DNA of 64,000 bases from Actinocrispum wychmicini (GTDB taxonomy: Bacteria > Actinomycetota > Actinomycetes > Mycobacteriales > Pseudonocardiaceae), in contig NZ_SLWS01000003.1 of the NCBI RefSeq assembly GCF_004345645.1, forward strand, positions 1-64,000, read 5' to 3'. Made by a program: the position numbers and the translations under genes. Positions 6,839 through 15,706 of the stretch are shown here, one piece after another (the stretch's first letter is position 1; each line of letters opens with the position of its first letter). Below the pieces are notes generated by a model. That model did no database searches, was not told where the DNA came from, and saw only the letters and a list, made by a program, of their open reading frames with translations.

Positions 6839-9367
6839 TCACCGCACGGACAGTTGCCAGAGGCCACGGCCGTGGGTGGCCGCGACGACCGCGTTTCCGT
6901 TGGGGGACAGGGCAAGGCCGTTGACGACGCTGCCCGGCAGGCCGACGCCCAACCGGGACCACCTGGCCGCGTGGTCCGCGTCCGCCACGAACATCCCGGT
7001 GTCGGTGGCCAGCACGAGCTTGCCGTGCGTGAACACCAGGTCATCCCCTGGCGTGTCGGGCAGGTTGCCGGAGATGTCGGTCCAGTGCGCGCCGCCGTCG
7101 CGGGACTCGAACACGTGGCCCACGCCGCCACCGGGGATCCAGTGCCGGGAGTAACCGCTGTATACAGCGTACACATGGCCGGCGTCGTGCGGGTCCACAC
7201 GGAGCGACGCGAGGAACCGCTGCGGCAGGTTCGGCGCGGTCACCGTGTGCCACGTCCCACCGTAGTTCGTGTCGATGCCACTGGCGAACGCCGGACCCGG
7301 GTTGCCGCCACCGGCCACCCACCCGGCGTACGTGGTCGACCCGTTCACCGTGAGCGCGGTCGCCAGGCGCGGTGCGCCGTTGGACCCCTTGCCCAGGTCG
7401 TGCACGTTCTTCCAGTCACAGCCGTCCGAGTGGCAGCGGGTGGTCCACGCCGCGTGGTCGTCCCACACGAACTCGCCACCGGCGACCCAGTGGTTCGGGT
7501 CGGTCACGTCCGCGGTGAAGGGGGCGATGAACCGCGCGGTCGGGTCGCACCCTGGCATCGTGCCCGGGTCGTCCGGGTTGCCGCCGCAGACCGGGCTGAT
7601 CGTGCGGAACGTGTGGCCGCCGTCGGTGGTCACGTACATCGCCAGGTTCACGTATTCGCCGACGGAGTTGTTGCCGTTGCGCGGATCCACGAGCACCTGG
7701 CCGCCGTCGCCGCCGGCCGGCTGGATCATGGTGGACGCGTTCCGACCGAGCAGCACCGACGTGCCGTTGTCCTGCAGGCCGCCCCAGTAGGCGGTCCGGC
7801 CGCCGGGCAGACTGCCGGTTCCGGCGCCGTAGTACTGCAGGTTGTGCAGGGTGGCGTTGGTGTTCGTCCAGTCGCCGTACCCCTGGTGGCCCAAGGGGCG
7901 GTGCCAGACGCCGCCGTCGCTGCCGATCCAGACGTGCCCGTTCACGACCGCCAGCGCGTGCTGGTCCGGGTGGGTCGTCTGGGGACAGTTCGGGTTGCAG
8001 GGCAGCCGGAGGTTCCAGTACGGGCCGGCGGCCTGGAACGTCCGGCCGCCGTCGGTGGTCTCGAAGACCTCCTCCAACGAGACGTACACGTGGTTCGGGT
8101 TCGCCGGATCGACCGTGATCGCCTGGTTGTACCAGGCCTGGACGCCGACGTGGAAGCCGTCCTGGTACAGCAACGCCGACCCGGAGTGGTCCAGTGAGTC
8201 GGAGTCCCCGACCTTCCGCCACGGCCCGGCCGGGTCGCCGTTGGCCGAGACGAAGACGCCCTGCAGCACGGTGTCCCCGCCACTGGCCTGCAGCGTCGGT
8301 GACTGCACGATGGCCCAGAGCTGCTTGCCGTCGCCGGTCCAGGAGAGCGTGGTGCGGCCGATGTCGCCGGCGTTCAGGTCGCCGGTCGGGTGCACCAGGC
8401 TGAACGACCCAGGCGCGCCGCCTGCGTTCGACACGTACAAACCGTTGTACGACAGGTCATCCGGCGCGGTCCCGCCACGCCAGCCGATGGTGGTGAGCAC
8501 GGTCTGACCGCGGACCTGGACGTCCGTGGTGAAGTTCGTGCGGTACGGCGAACGGGTGGGGTTCGGGTCGGGCGCGAACACCTGCTGCCACGGACCATAG
8601 GTGCTCGGCGAGTGCCGCCACAGGCCGTGCGTGGTGGCCGCGAAGATCGTGCCGTCGCCGGCTCGGGTGAGTCGGAAGATCTGCGAGCCGTCGATCTCGT
8701 CGCCGCCGACCTTGCGGTAGAACGTGCCGAACGTGTCCGAGACGTACACCCCTTGGCCCGCGTAGGAATCCGAGCTGGTGTTGGCCTCGCCGGTGCCGAC
8801 CCAGACGCGGTGCGCCCGGTCGACGAGCACCGCGCCGACGGACTGGCTGCCCAGCCCGCCCCACGCCGGCCACCAGTGGCCGCCGTTGTCGAATGTCCGC
8901 CACACACCGCCGTCGGCCGTGCCGGCGTAGATCACCCGGCTGTCCGGGGCGAGCGCGGTGATTCGACCGGCCACCAGGCCCCAGCCGGCGCCGGCGTTGG
9001 ACTCGACGGGGTCGGTGTAGCCCGCCGGCTCGGACTGGTACGGCTGGCCGGTCACTTCCTGCCACTGGCCGCCCGCCACCGGCAGTCTGGCGCCGTCGGC
9101 CAGCGCGGTGCTGACCGCCGCGGCCGGTACCGACGTGCCGGGGGCGATTCGCTGGTTGGCGAATTCCTCGGCGCGGTCGGCGATCTCGCCGGCGTCGTGG
9201 TCCTCTTCCACGATCGAAAGGCCGTGGTGGTGCGTGGCCGCGTACCGCGCGGGCGATGGCGGTACGAGACGGTCCGAAGTGGCGTTCGCTGTCGACGATG
9301 TCAGAATTGTCGTGGTCATCACGGTCAAAGCCGCGATGACCGTTACTAACCGTCCCTGCCCATTCAT
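6839..9367 (-). CDS. Large secreted BNR/sortilin-type beta-propeller protein
   Basis: An 842-residue exported protein. Residues 1-30 form a Sec signal peptide ending STANA. Residues about 120-840 hold repeated BNR/Asp-box motifs: DGGVWRTFDNGGHWW, TTDGGRTF (twice) and SRDGGAHWTDISG, as found in sialidase-like and VPS10/sortilin-like propellers and in xyloglucanase-type GH74 proteins. I see no family-specific catalytic signature, so enzymatic activity is unproven; binding or glycan hydrolysis are both possible. Probably monocistronic, with a strong terminator hairpin just after the stop. The DUF1501/DUF1800 genes upstream on the same strand are also exported, but about 90 bp separate them. Confidence 0.8.
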   Translation of the reverse strand: MNGQGRLVTVIAALTVMTTTILTSSTANATSDRLVPPSPARYAATHHHGLSIVEEDHDAGEIADRAEEFANQRIAPGTSVPAAAVSTALADGARLPVAGGQWQEVTGQPYQSEPAGYTDPVESNAGAGWGLVAGRITALAPDSRVIYAGTADGGVWRTFDNGGHWWPAWGGLGSQSVGAVLVDRAHRVWVGTGEANTSSDSYAGQGVYVSDTFGTFYRKVGGDEIDGSQIFRLTRAGDGTIFAATTHGLWRHSPSTYGPWQQVFAPDPNPTRSPYRTNFTTDVQVRGQTVLTTIGWRGGTAPDDLSYNGLYVSNAGGAPGSFSLVHPTGDLNAGDIGRTTLSWTGDGKQLWAIVQSPTLQASGGDTVLQGVFVSANGDPAGPWRKVGDSDSLDHSGSALLYQDGFHVGVQAWYNQAITVDPANPNHVYVSLEEVFETTDGGRTFQAAGPYWNLRLPCNPNCPQTTHPDQHALAVVNGHVWIGSDGGVWHRPLGHQGYGDWTNTNATLHNLQYYGAGTGSLPGGRTAYWGGLQDNGTSVLLGRNASTMIQPAGGDGGQVLVDPRNGNNSVGEYVNLAMYVTTDGGHTFRTISPVCGGNPDDPGTMPGCDPTARFIAPFTADVTDPNHWVAGGEFVWDDHAAWTTRCHSDGCDWKNVHDLGKGSNGAPRLATALTVNGSTTYAGWVAGGGNPGPAFASGIDTNYGGTWHTVTAPNLPQRFLASLRVDPHDAGHVYAVYSGYSRHWIPGGGVGHVFESRDGGAHWTDISGNLPDTPGDDLVFTHGKLVLATDTGMFVADADHAARWSRLGVGLPGSVVNGLALSPNGNAVVAATHGRGLWQLSVR

Positions 9368-9456
9368 TGGGGACTCCCTCGCGTGCCGATGAGCAGAACC
9401 ATCGGAGGCTAGGCTCTTTCGGGCAGGATGAGTGCCGCCATCCGTTGGGTTTCCGG

Positions 9457-10665
9457 TCAGGGGAGCAGGGCGTCCAGCCGGCCGGGGTGGTCGCCGAGGA
9501 TCGGGCCTGGGTCGGTGCCGAGGACGCGGTCGATCAGGGTGGCGTAGATGTCCCGGAAGTCCGTGGTCTCCTTGAGGTCGCCCTTGTCCAGGTCGGTCAG
9601 GCTGGGTTGCTGGCCGTGGAAGCCGCCGTTGACCCGGGGGCCGAGGACGAACGCGGGGCCGGCGGTGCCGTGGTCGGTGCCGTCGCTGGCGTTGGCCTGG
9701 ACGCGCCGGCCGAACTCGGAGTAGACCAGCACGACCACGTCCTTGCCGCGGTCGGACTTGCCCATCCGCTCGACGAACGCGGTCAGCGCACTGTCCAATG
9801 AGGACAAAAGGCGTTGCTGGGTGCCGCGTTCGTCGGCGTGGGTGTCGAAGCCGCCGAGGGACACCGAGTACGCCCTGGTCGGCACGCCTGTCTCGATCAG
9901 ACCGGCGACCAGGTCCAGTTGGGTGCCCAGTGCGCTGGCGCCTTTCTGTTGCTTGGCGTGCGCGTCACCGAACGTCTTGGCCGCCTCGGACAGGTCGGTG
10001 ATGGACTTCGCGGCGCGCGCGTAGTCCGTGCCTTCGCCTGCCTGCGGTTTGCCCAGCGCGAGGAAGGACTGGCCGAGCGCGCCCTTGGGGATCTGCAGGC
10101 CGGACGGCGGCAGGCACGCGCCCGCGGCCCGTTCCCCGGCCAACAGTGGCGGCAGCACCGGCTCGACCGACAGGGCCCGCAGCGGGTCGTCGCCGGTCAC
10201 GTCGAGCCACCGGCCCAGCCAGCCGGTCCGGCCGGGCGACTGCGGCGACGCGGTCTGCCAGATGGCCATCGACCGGAAGTGACTGTGGTCCGGTTGCGGG
10301 TAGCCGACCCCGCGCACGATGGCGAGGTTCTTGGTGTCCCACAGTTTCCGCATGCCCTTCAGGCCCGGGTTCAGCCCGAGCCCCTCGCCGAGGTCGAGCA
10401 CCTCCTCCGGTTTGTACGCCAGGTCCGGCCGGGCGTCCTGGTAGGCCCGGTCCGCCGCGGGGACCACCGTGTTCAGGCCGTCGTTGCCGCCGTACAGCGT
10501 GACGACGACCAGCACACCCGCGCCGGGTGGCAGCGGGTCGTGCTGGGCCGCGGCCAGCAGGTCGGACCAGTTGACCTGGGTCGCGCCGACGGCCAGCGCG
10601 CCGGCCGCGGTCACCCCGGTCCAGGTGAGGAACCGACGGCGGGTCACCGACTTCAGACCGTCCAC
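9457..10665 (-). CDS. DUF1501 Tat-exported protein
   Basis: A 402-residue DUF1501 protein. The N-terminus (VTRRRFLTWTGVTAAGALAVGA) is a twin-arginine signal. The core resembles the alkaline-phosphatase/sulfatase-like fold: a GGNDGLNTVVP segment near residues 53-63, DHSHFRSMAIWQT, GGFDTHADERGTQ, YSEFGRRVQAN, then DHGTAGPAFVLG. Genes for DUF1501 and DUF1800 proteins commonly sit side by side, as here (9 bp after the DUF1800 gene), implying joint work at the cell surface, but the substrate is not known. Start ATG 10665. Confidence 0.88.
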   Translation of the reverse strand: MDGLKSVTRRRFLTWTGVTAAGALAVGATQVNWSDLLAAAQHDPLPPGAGVLVVVTLYGGNDGLNTVVPAADRAYQDARPDLAYKPEEVLDLGEGLGLNPGLKGMRKLWDTKNLAIVRGVGYPQPDHSHFRSMAIWQTASPQSPGRTGWLGRWLDVTGDDPLRALSVEPVLPPLLAGERAAGACLPPSGLQIPKGALGQSFLALGKPQAGEGTDYARAAKSITDLSEAAKTFGDAHAKQQKGASALGTQLDLVAGLIETGVPTRAYSVSLGGFDTHADERGTQQRLLSSLDSALTAFVERMGKSDRGKDVVVLVYSEFGRRVQANASDGTDHGTAGPAFVLGPRVNGGFHGQQPSLTDLDKGDLKETTDFRDIYATLIDRVLGTDPGPILGDHPGRLDALLP

Positions 10666-10674
10666 TTGAGACTC

Positions 10675-11946
10675 CTAGCTGATCACGTACTCGGGCGCGC
10701 ACACGGCGACGGACGCCAGCTGCGCCGGCTGGTGGGCGAGTGGGGTCAGGGCCGCCCGGGTCCGGTCGCTCCACGCGCCGACCCCCAGCAGGGTCCCGAT
10801 CGCGGTCACCGGGTCGCCGGACAGCGCGGCCAGGTCGGCGTGCGGGGTGAGCAGCCGGGCCAGCTGCAGCCGGGCCAGACCGGCCGCGGTGGTCAGCCAC
10901 GCGCCGCCGGCCGGCCAGCCGCCGACACTCGGCGGCAGGAACGGAACTTGGCCCATTCCGCGCAGCCCGGCCAGCAGTTTGGTCTGTTCGTCGGCGGGCA
11001 GCGTGGCCGGCCGGATCTTGAACGCCCGCATCACCCCGACCGCCCATTCGACCGGTTGTTTGACGATCGTGCTCCCGTCGTCGCGGAAGGCCGGCTCGGC
11101 GGCCAACGCCCTCAGCAGCGCCCGGATGTCACGGTTCGGGCCGTACGCGCCGGTGAGCCGGGCGAGGACGTCGTCGGCTGGGGGAGTGCCGCTGACTAGC
11201 CGCTGCCACAGCCGCCGCGCGACGAACTTCGGTGACGCGGGACTGGTGACCAGCACGTCGACCAGGGAGTGCGCGTCCAGCGGGCCGGTGTGGCCGATGA
11301 CTGTTTTGTCCTTGTTGTCGTGTTGCTTGGGGACGAGCGTGACGGCCAGGGTGTCCCGGTCGATCTTCCAGCCGGTGAGCGCGCGGGCCGCCGCCCGGAC
11401 ATCGTCCTCCGTGTAGTTGCCGACACCGAGCGTGAACAGCTCCATCAGCTCACGGCCGAGGTTCTCGTTCGCGGCCTTCGCGGTGTTCTTCTGGCCGTCC
11501 AGCCACACCAGCATCGCCGGATCCACGACCATCGCGTTGGCCAGCACCCCGAAGTCGCCCAGGGCGTGCTGCCGCTGGGTCTGGTTCTGCGCCAGCATCA
11601 TCCTGGCACTCTTGACCTTCTGCGCACTGGTGGCGAAATGCCCGTGCCAGAACCAGGTCATCCGCTCCACCAGCGGACTGTTCGTGGCGACCATCCGGTC
11701 CAGCCACCACAGCGTGATCGCCTGCTGGTCCGTGCGGACCTGCTGGGCCTCCTGCTGTTTGGCGGCCTTGTCCTTGCCGGGTTTGGGTTCCGGGCCGAGC
11801 GTGGGCGGCGGTGGGGCGCCCGGGTCGTCGGCGGCGGACAGGAACGCGTCCACCGTCCGGCCGGAGTCCAGCTCGCCAGGACGCGGTCCGAACCCGAACC
11901 GTTCGAACAGCCGCCGCGCCGCGGCCCGGTCCCCGATCACAGCCAT
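10675..11946 (-). CDS. DUF1800 family protein
   Basis: A 423-residue DUF1800 protein, the usual partner of DUF1501. Diagnostic stretches are the N-terminal RFGFGPRPGEL, MTWFWHGHFATS, the helix ENLGRELMELFTLGVGNYTEDDVRAAARALTGW, and a C-terminal GPPxxGGW-like motif (PPSVGGWPAGGAWL). It has no clear signal peptide of its own, so it may act before export or be carried with its Tat-exported partner, which follows after 9 bp. Function is unassigned for the family. Start ATG 11946. Confidence 0.85.
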   Translation of the reverse strand: MAVIGDRAAARRLFERFGFGPRPGELDSGRTVDAFLSAADDPGAPPPPTLGPEPKPGKDKAAKQQEAQQVRTDQQAITLWWLDRMVATNSPLVERMTWFWHGHFATSAQKVKSARMMLAQNQTQRQHALGDFGVLANAMVVDPAMLVWLDGQKNTAKAANENLGRELMELFTLGVGNYTEDDVRAAARALTGWKIDRDTLAVTLVPKQHDNKDKTVIGHTGPLDAHSLVDVLVTSPASPKFVARRLWQRLVSGTPPADDVLARLTGAYGPNRDIRALLRALAAEPAFRDDGSTIVKQPVEWAVGVMRAFKIRPATLPADEQTKLLAGLRGMGQVPFLPPSVGGWPAGGAWLTTAAGLARLQLARLLTPHADLAALSGDPVTAIGTLLGVGAWSDRTRAALTPLAHQPAQLASVAVCAPEYVIS

Positions 11947-12053
11947 GAACCGAGTGTCGTGACGTCATGGGCACGCCCGCAATCATTCGCAGGTCCCCGT
12001 ACACAACTCTTACAAACGGTACCCGTCGCCCACCGTAGTCACCGTGTCACGGA

Positions 12054-12449
12054 TCAGAAGTGGTCGGCGTCGGTGAGCTCACCCTCGAACGTGTCGGCCT
12101 GGGCGACCACCATCTCCAACGCCCTGGTGAACTCCGTGATCACGCTCTTGTCCGTCAACGGCACCGCGTGCTTCAGCAGGGCCACGCCGTCCACCACGGC
12201 CGCGCCGCCGACCAGGCACGTTCCCGCCAGTTCGAGGAAACGACCCAGCTCGATCTTGTCGGCCCAGCCGACCGGGGACGAGATCTCCAGCCAGGCGCCG
12301 CCCGCGGCGGCGTCCACCACGTGGTGCACCGAGACCTGCTGGGTCCGGTCGCCGTCCGCGTCGAGCCGGAACCGCAGCCAGCCGTCGGCCTCTTCCAAGA
12401 CCTCATACCGGGTACGGACGTAGTTGATGACATCGGTCCAGGTGGTCAC
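12054..12449 (-). CDS. YbjN/type III chaperone-like small protein
   Basis: A 131-residue acidic protein with the compact alpha-beta layout of YbjN and Tir-chaperone-like proteins: an N-terminal helix (TDVINYVRTRYEVLEEADGWLRFRL), central strands ending LEISSPVGW, and a C-terminal helical segment ITEFTRALEMVVAQADTFEGEL. Such proteins are thought to bind partner proteins. No export signal. It stands alone between the DUF1800 gene and a 347-bp gap. The family call is by fold pattern only. Confidence 0.55.
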   Translation of the reverse strand: MTTWTDVINYVRTRYEVLEEADGWLRFRLDADGDRTQQVSVHHVVDAAAGGAWLEISSPVGWADKIELGRFLELAGTCLVGGAAVVDGVALLKHAVPLTDKSVITEFTRALEMVVAQADTFEGELTDADHF

Positions 12450-12565
12450 GCGCAGAGCATCTCATGCCCCGCCGACAGGAGTCCGCAGCCACACCCGCCT
12501 GGAAACTCCTCGCCGAGGATGTTGTCGATCATCGTTCGGGGTGAAGGTGGTCAGTGACGCCTGAC

Positions 12566-12640
12566 CTACGGCTCGTTCACCGGTACTCGTGCTGGGGCCG
12601 ATCTGTTGTGCCGTAGGCAAAGCCACCGTGCGCGTGCCGA
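12566..12640 (-). pseudogene. Decayed 3' end of a CitB-type response regulator
   Basis: On the minus strand this stretch reads YGTTDRPQHEY and then, after one missing base, a stop in the same place as in the intact regulator at 15639, whose C-terminus reads YGTTGRPEHEYQWIEP. By eye the two differ at roughly one base in five over about 58 bp, with two single-base gaps. No upstream part of the gene is recognisable. It lies in the 347-bp gap 12450-12796; the rest of that gap has no gene, and its last 100 bp should hold the promoter of the flavin hydroxylase gene. It could be a duplicate of the neighbour or a relic of a paralogue. Confidence 0.6.
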
Positions 12641-12796
12641 AGTACGACGCCGGCGACCGCACGCCGTAGACACGATGGAGTGATCGATTTCCGTGCGTCC
12701 GGCGTGTTGTCGGTCCGGACGGCGGTCGATGCTGTGCAGTGTCGCCCACGCGTCAGCGCGTCTCGGAAAAGTCGTACGTTGGAGAGGGAGACAAGC

Positions 12797-13963
12797 GTGG
12801 TCGACGACACGGCCGTGCTCATCGTGGGCGCCGGTCCGGCCGGGCTCGTCCTGGGCAACCTGTTACTCGCCGAGGGGGTCGACACCCTGATCGTGGAGCG
12901 TGCCGACCGGGCGCGCGTCCAGGCCAGGGCCAGGGCCGGGTTCCTCGGCCCGAACAGCGCCCGGATCCTGACCGAGCATGGCCTCGGCGCCGGTATGCTC
13001 CACAATGGACGTCCACATGGGACATGCGCGTTCCGTTACGCGGACGGTGAGTTCGAACTCGACTACGGCACGCTCGGCCCAGGCGAGCCGCACACCGTCT
13101 ACCCACAACAGGACCTCGTGACGGACCTCGTCGCCGAGTATCTCGACCGCGGCGGCGACCTGCGGTTCGGGGTCACCGTCACCGATGTCGACCCGCACAC
13201 GGGCGCTGTCGCCTACCGCGACGCGAACGGTGCCGGCCAGGCCACGGCCCGGTTCCTTGCCGGCTGCGACGGCGGCAACGGCGTCACCCGCACTGCCATC
13301 CCGGCGTGCTCGGTTCGCCGCCACGCCCGCGACCACGGTACCGCCTGGCTGGCTGTCCTCGCCGAGGCGCCGCAGAGCATGTCGGCGGTCACGTACGCGA
13401 TCCACGACAACGGATTCGCCGGCCACATGGCCCGCGGCCCCGAAGTGACCCGCTACTACCTGCAGGTTCCGCCCGGTGACGACGCCGTGGCCTGGACCGA
13501 CGAACGGATCTGGGCCGAACTGAACACCCGCATGCGGACCGAGGTGTTCGGACCGCTCCGCCGCGGCCGGATCACCGAACGGCGCGTCGTGCGTCTCCGC
13601 TCGGAAGTGGTCGACCCCATCCACCATGCCCGGCTGTTCCTTGTCGGCGACGCCGCCAGCGTGATCAGCCCGTCCGCGGCCAAAGGCGCCAATCTGGCGA
13701 TCATGCAGGCCGAGGTGCTGGCGGGCGCCCTCGCCGCCGCGATCAACCACGGCGACGACAGCGCGCTGGCCGCGTATTCGCGCACCTGCCTGCCCCGCAT
13801 CTGGCGGGCACAGGAGTTCTCCCACTGGATGATCGACCTGCTGCACGGTCCGGCCGGGCCGGACCAGGGCTATCAGCTCGGACTGCGCCGTGCCCGGTTG
13901 CGTAGCCTGCGCGACTCGCGCGCCCACCAGCACCTGTTCGCCGAACACTACGTCGGCATCTGA
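12797..13963 (+). CDS. 4-Hydroxybenzoate 3-monooxygenase-like flavoprotein
   Basis: A 388-residue class A flavin monooxygenase, close in length to PobA (about 394). It has the FAD Rossmann motif GAGPAG at 11-16, the RARAGFLGPNSARIL segment typical of the PHBH group, a DG motif in AGCDGGNG, and the second FAD motif GDAASVISPSAAKGANLA, with Ser where PobA has His. Expected chemistry: NADPH-dependent ortho-hydroxylation of a phenolic acid. GTG at 12797 follows GGAGAGGGAG at good spacing. The next gene, 15 bp on, encodes an O-methyltransferase, so hydroxylation then methylation of a catechol is plausible. It could serve aromatic catabolism or a natural-product side chain; the methyltransferase favours the latter. 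Confidence 0.8.
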   Translation: MVDDTAVLIVGAGPAGLVLGNLLLAEGVDTLIVERADRARVQARARAGFLGPNSARILTEHGLGAGMLHNGRPHGTCAFRYADGEFELDYGTLGPGEPHTVYPQQDLVTDLVAEYLDRGGDLRFGVTVTDVDPHTGAVAYRDANGAGQATARFLAGCDGGNGVTRTAIPACSVRRHARDHGTAWLAVLAEAPQSMSAVTYAIHDNGFAGHMARGPEVTRYYLQVPPGDDAVAWTDERIWAELNTRMRTEVFGPLRRGRITERRVVRLRSEVVDPIHHARLFLVGDAASVISPSAAKGANLAIMQAEVLAGALAAAINHGDDSALAAYSRTCLPRIWRAQEFSHWMIDLLHGPAGPDQGYQLGLRRARLRSLRDSRAHQHLFAEHYVGI

Positions 13964-13978
13964 CCAGCGAAAGCCACC

Positions 13979-15706
13979 ATGACCATCACCCGTATGCCTG
14001 TTGTTGCCGATGCTGACCTCGCTCGCCTCATCTCGGCCAGGGAACTCGTCCGTGCCCATGACACCGACTCGGTCATCGCGGCGGCGATTCCGTCGCTGAG
14101 TGAAGAGAACCGCGCGGCCATGGCCCGGCATGTGACCCTGGTCCACGTCGCGCTGCTCATCTTCCCCGACATCCTCGACGGACTGGCCGAGGTCCTGGCC
14201 CGGCATGGCGTCGACGTGGTCACCACGACGCCCAGCGTGGTCGTCCGCGACCGGCTCAGCACCAGATATGCCGTGCCCGTCGTGGACCTGAAGGTCGACA
14301 TCCTGCGCGCCCGGGTCACCGACCGCACCGGTCGGCTGTGCCAGGTGGAGATCTTCGCCCTGGCCACGACGCCGGAGTTGGCGTACATCGCCGAGGACGA
14401 ACGCGCACACAACCGGGAGAACCACGTCGCGTTGGCCGTGCCGCGGGCGGATCCCGTCCTGTTGGGCGGGTTGCGCGCGTCGGTCGCCGGCCTGATGCGC
14501 CCGGACGGTGGTGGCTACAACCACCACGAGAACTCCACCGTCCTGTACTTCCGGGACCCCGACCACCCCGACCCGGCGTTCCGCCGGCTGGAGTTGATCA
14601 GTGCGGGCCTTTTCCCGCATCTGCTCACCACCCACCAACGCCAGTCCGGGCCGGGGACCGAACTGCTGCGGCTGATGACCGGGGCGTGGGCCACCCAGGC
14701 CATCACGGCCGCCGCCCAACTGCGCCTGCCCGACCACCTCGGCACGGTTGCCGACCTGGCCGGCCTGGCCGCGGCCACCGGCGCCGACCCGGACAGCCTG
14801 GCCAGGCTGCTGCGTTACCTCACCGTGCTCGGCATCGTCCGCACCGCGGGGGACCGGCACACCCTGACGGAACTGGGATCGCTGCTGCGATCGGACGTCG
14901 ACGGCTCGATGCGACCGCTCGCGTTGATGTACGGCGGCCCGTTCTACCAGTCGTTCGCCGGGTTGACCGAGGCGGTCCGCACCGGCGAGGAGTCGTACGC
15001 GAAGGTCTTCGGCGCCCACCACTTCGTCCACATGGCCGCCGATCCTGGCCTCGCCGAGGTGTTCCACCAGTCCATGGCCGCGAGCAACGCCATGTTCACC
15101 AGTGTCACCCAGGTCGTCGATTTCTCCACCGCACGCACGGTCGTCGACGTGGCGGGCGGGAACGGTGAACTCCTGTACCGGATCCTGGCCGCCAACCCGG
15201 GCCTGCGAGGTGTCCTGATGGACCGTCCGCACGCCCTGGCCGTGGCCGAGTCGACCCTCGCGCCCGTGACTGACCGGTGCACCCTGGTGTCCGGTGACTT
15301 CACCGAGTCGGTTCCCGGCACCGGCGACGTCTACCTGCTGTCCCGCGTGCTGCACGACTGGGACGACGCGCAGTGCCGCACGATCCTGTCCACGTGTGCG
15401 GCGAACATGCCTCAGCACGCGGAGTTGCTCGTGATCGAACGTCTGCTCCCGGAGTCGCCGGATCCCGATTCCCTGGCTGTTCCCTGGGACGTGCACATGA
15501 TGTGCAACACCGGCGGCAAGGAACGCACCCAGGCTCACTACCGTGCTTTGCTGGCTGAAGCGGGGTTCGAGCTCGTCGATGTCCGCCCACTCGCGCTGGA
15601 CGCGTACGTCCTACGCGCTCGCCGTGCGGGACCCGAGACTACGGCTCGATCCACTGGTACTCGTGCTCAGGACGACCTGTTGTGCCATAACGCAAAGTCA
15701 TGGTGA
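13979..15706 (+). CDS. Two-domain protein: unknown N-domain plus O-methyltransferase
   Basis: A 575-residue fusion. Residues about 225-545 are an SAM-dependent O-methyltransferase of the plant/actinomycete type: a winged-helix dimerisation region (AITAAAQLRLPDHLG...), SAM loop VDVAGGNGELL near 385-395, and the RVLHDWDD motif with the catalytic-base histidine near 457. Residues 1-220 I do not recognise; they contain AEDERAHNRENHVALAVPR and PDGGGYNHHENSTVLYF, rich in His/Asn/Glu, which suggests metal or substrate binding. The last 24 codons are antisense to the 3' end of the convergent response-regulator gene, so the natural C-terminus is probably lost or extended. It is co-transcribed with the flavin hydroxylase. 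Confidence 0.78.
   Translation: MTITRMPVVADADLARLISARELVRAHDTDSVIAAAIPSLSEENRAAMARHVTLVHVALLIFPDILDGLAEVLARHGVDVVTTTPSVVVRDRLSTRYAVPVVDLKVDILRARVTDRTGRLCQVEIFALATTPELAYIAEDERAHNRENHVALAVPRADPVLLGGLRASVAGLMRPDGGGYNHHENSTVLYFRDPDHPDPAFRRLELISAGLFPHLLTTHQRQSGPGTELLRLMTGAWATQAITAAAQLRLPDHLGTVADLAGLAAATGADPDSLARLLRYLTVLGIVRTAGDRHTLTELGSLLRSDVDGSMRPLALMYGGPFYQSFAGLTEAVRTGEESYAKVFGAHHFVHMAADPGLAEVFHQSMAASNAMFTSVTQVVDFSTARTVVDVAGGNGELLYRILAANPGLRGVLMDRPHALAVAESTLAPVTDRCTLVSGDFTESVPGTGDVYLLSRVLHDWDDAQCRTILSTCAANMPQHAELLVIERLLPESPDPDSLAVPWDVHMMCNTGGKERTQAHYRALLAEAGFELVDVRPLALDAYVLRARRAGPETTARSTGTRAQDDLLCHNAKSW

Noticed and set aside
12577..13005. Leftward frame of 142 codons ending in the regulator-like peptide
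   Set aside because: Only its last 11-16 codons resemble the regulator; the rest is antisense to the flavin hydroxylase gene, so I report the remnant but not a gene.
12863..15538. Very long leftward open frame of about 890 codons
   Set aside because: Entirely opposite to the flavin hydroxylase and methyltransferase genes, which have clear motifs; high GC keeps the opposite frame open.
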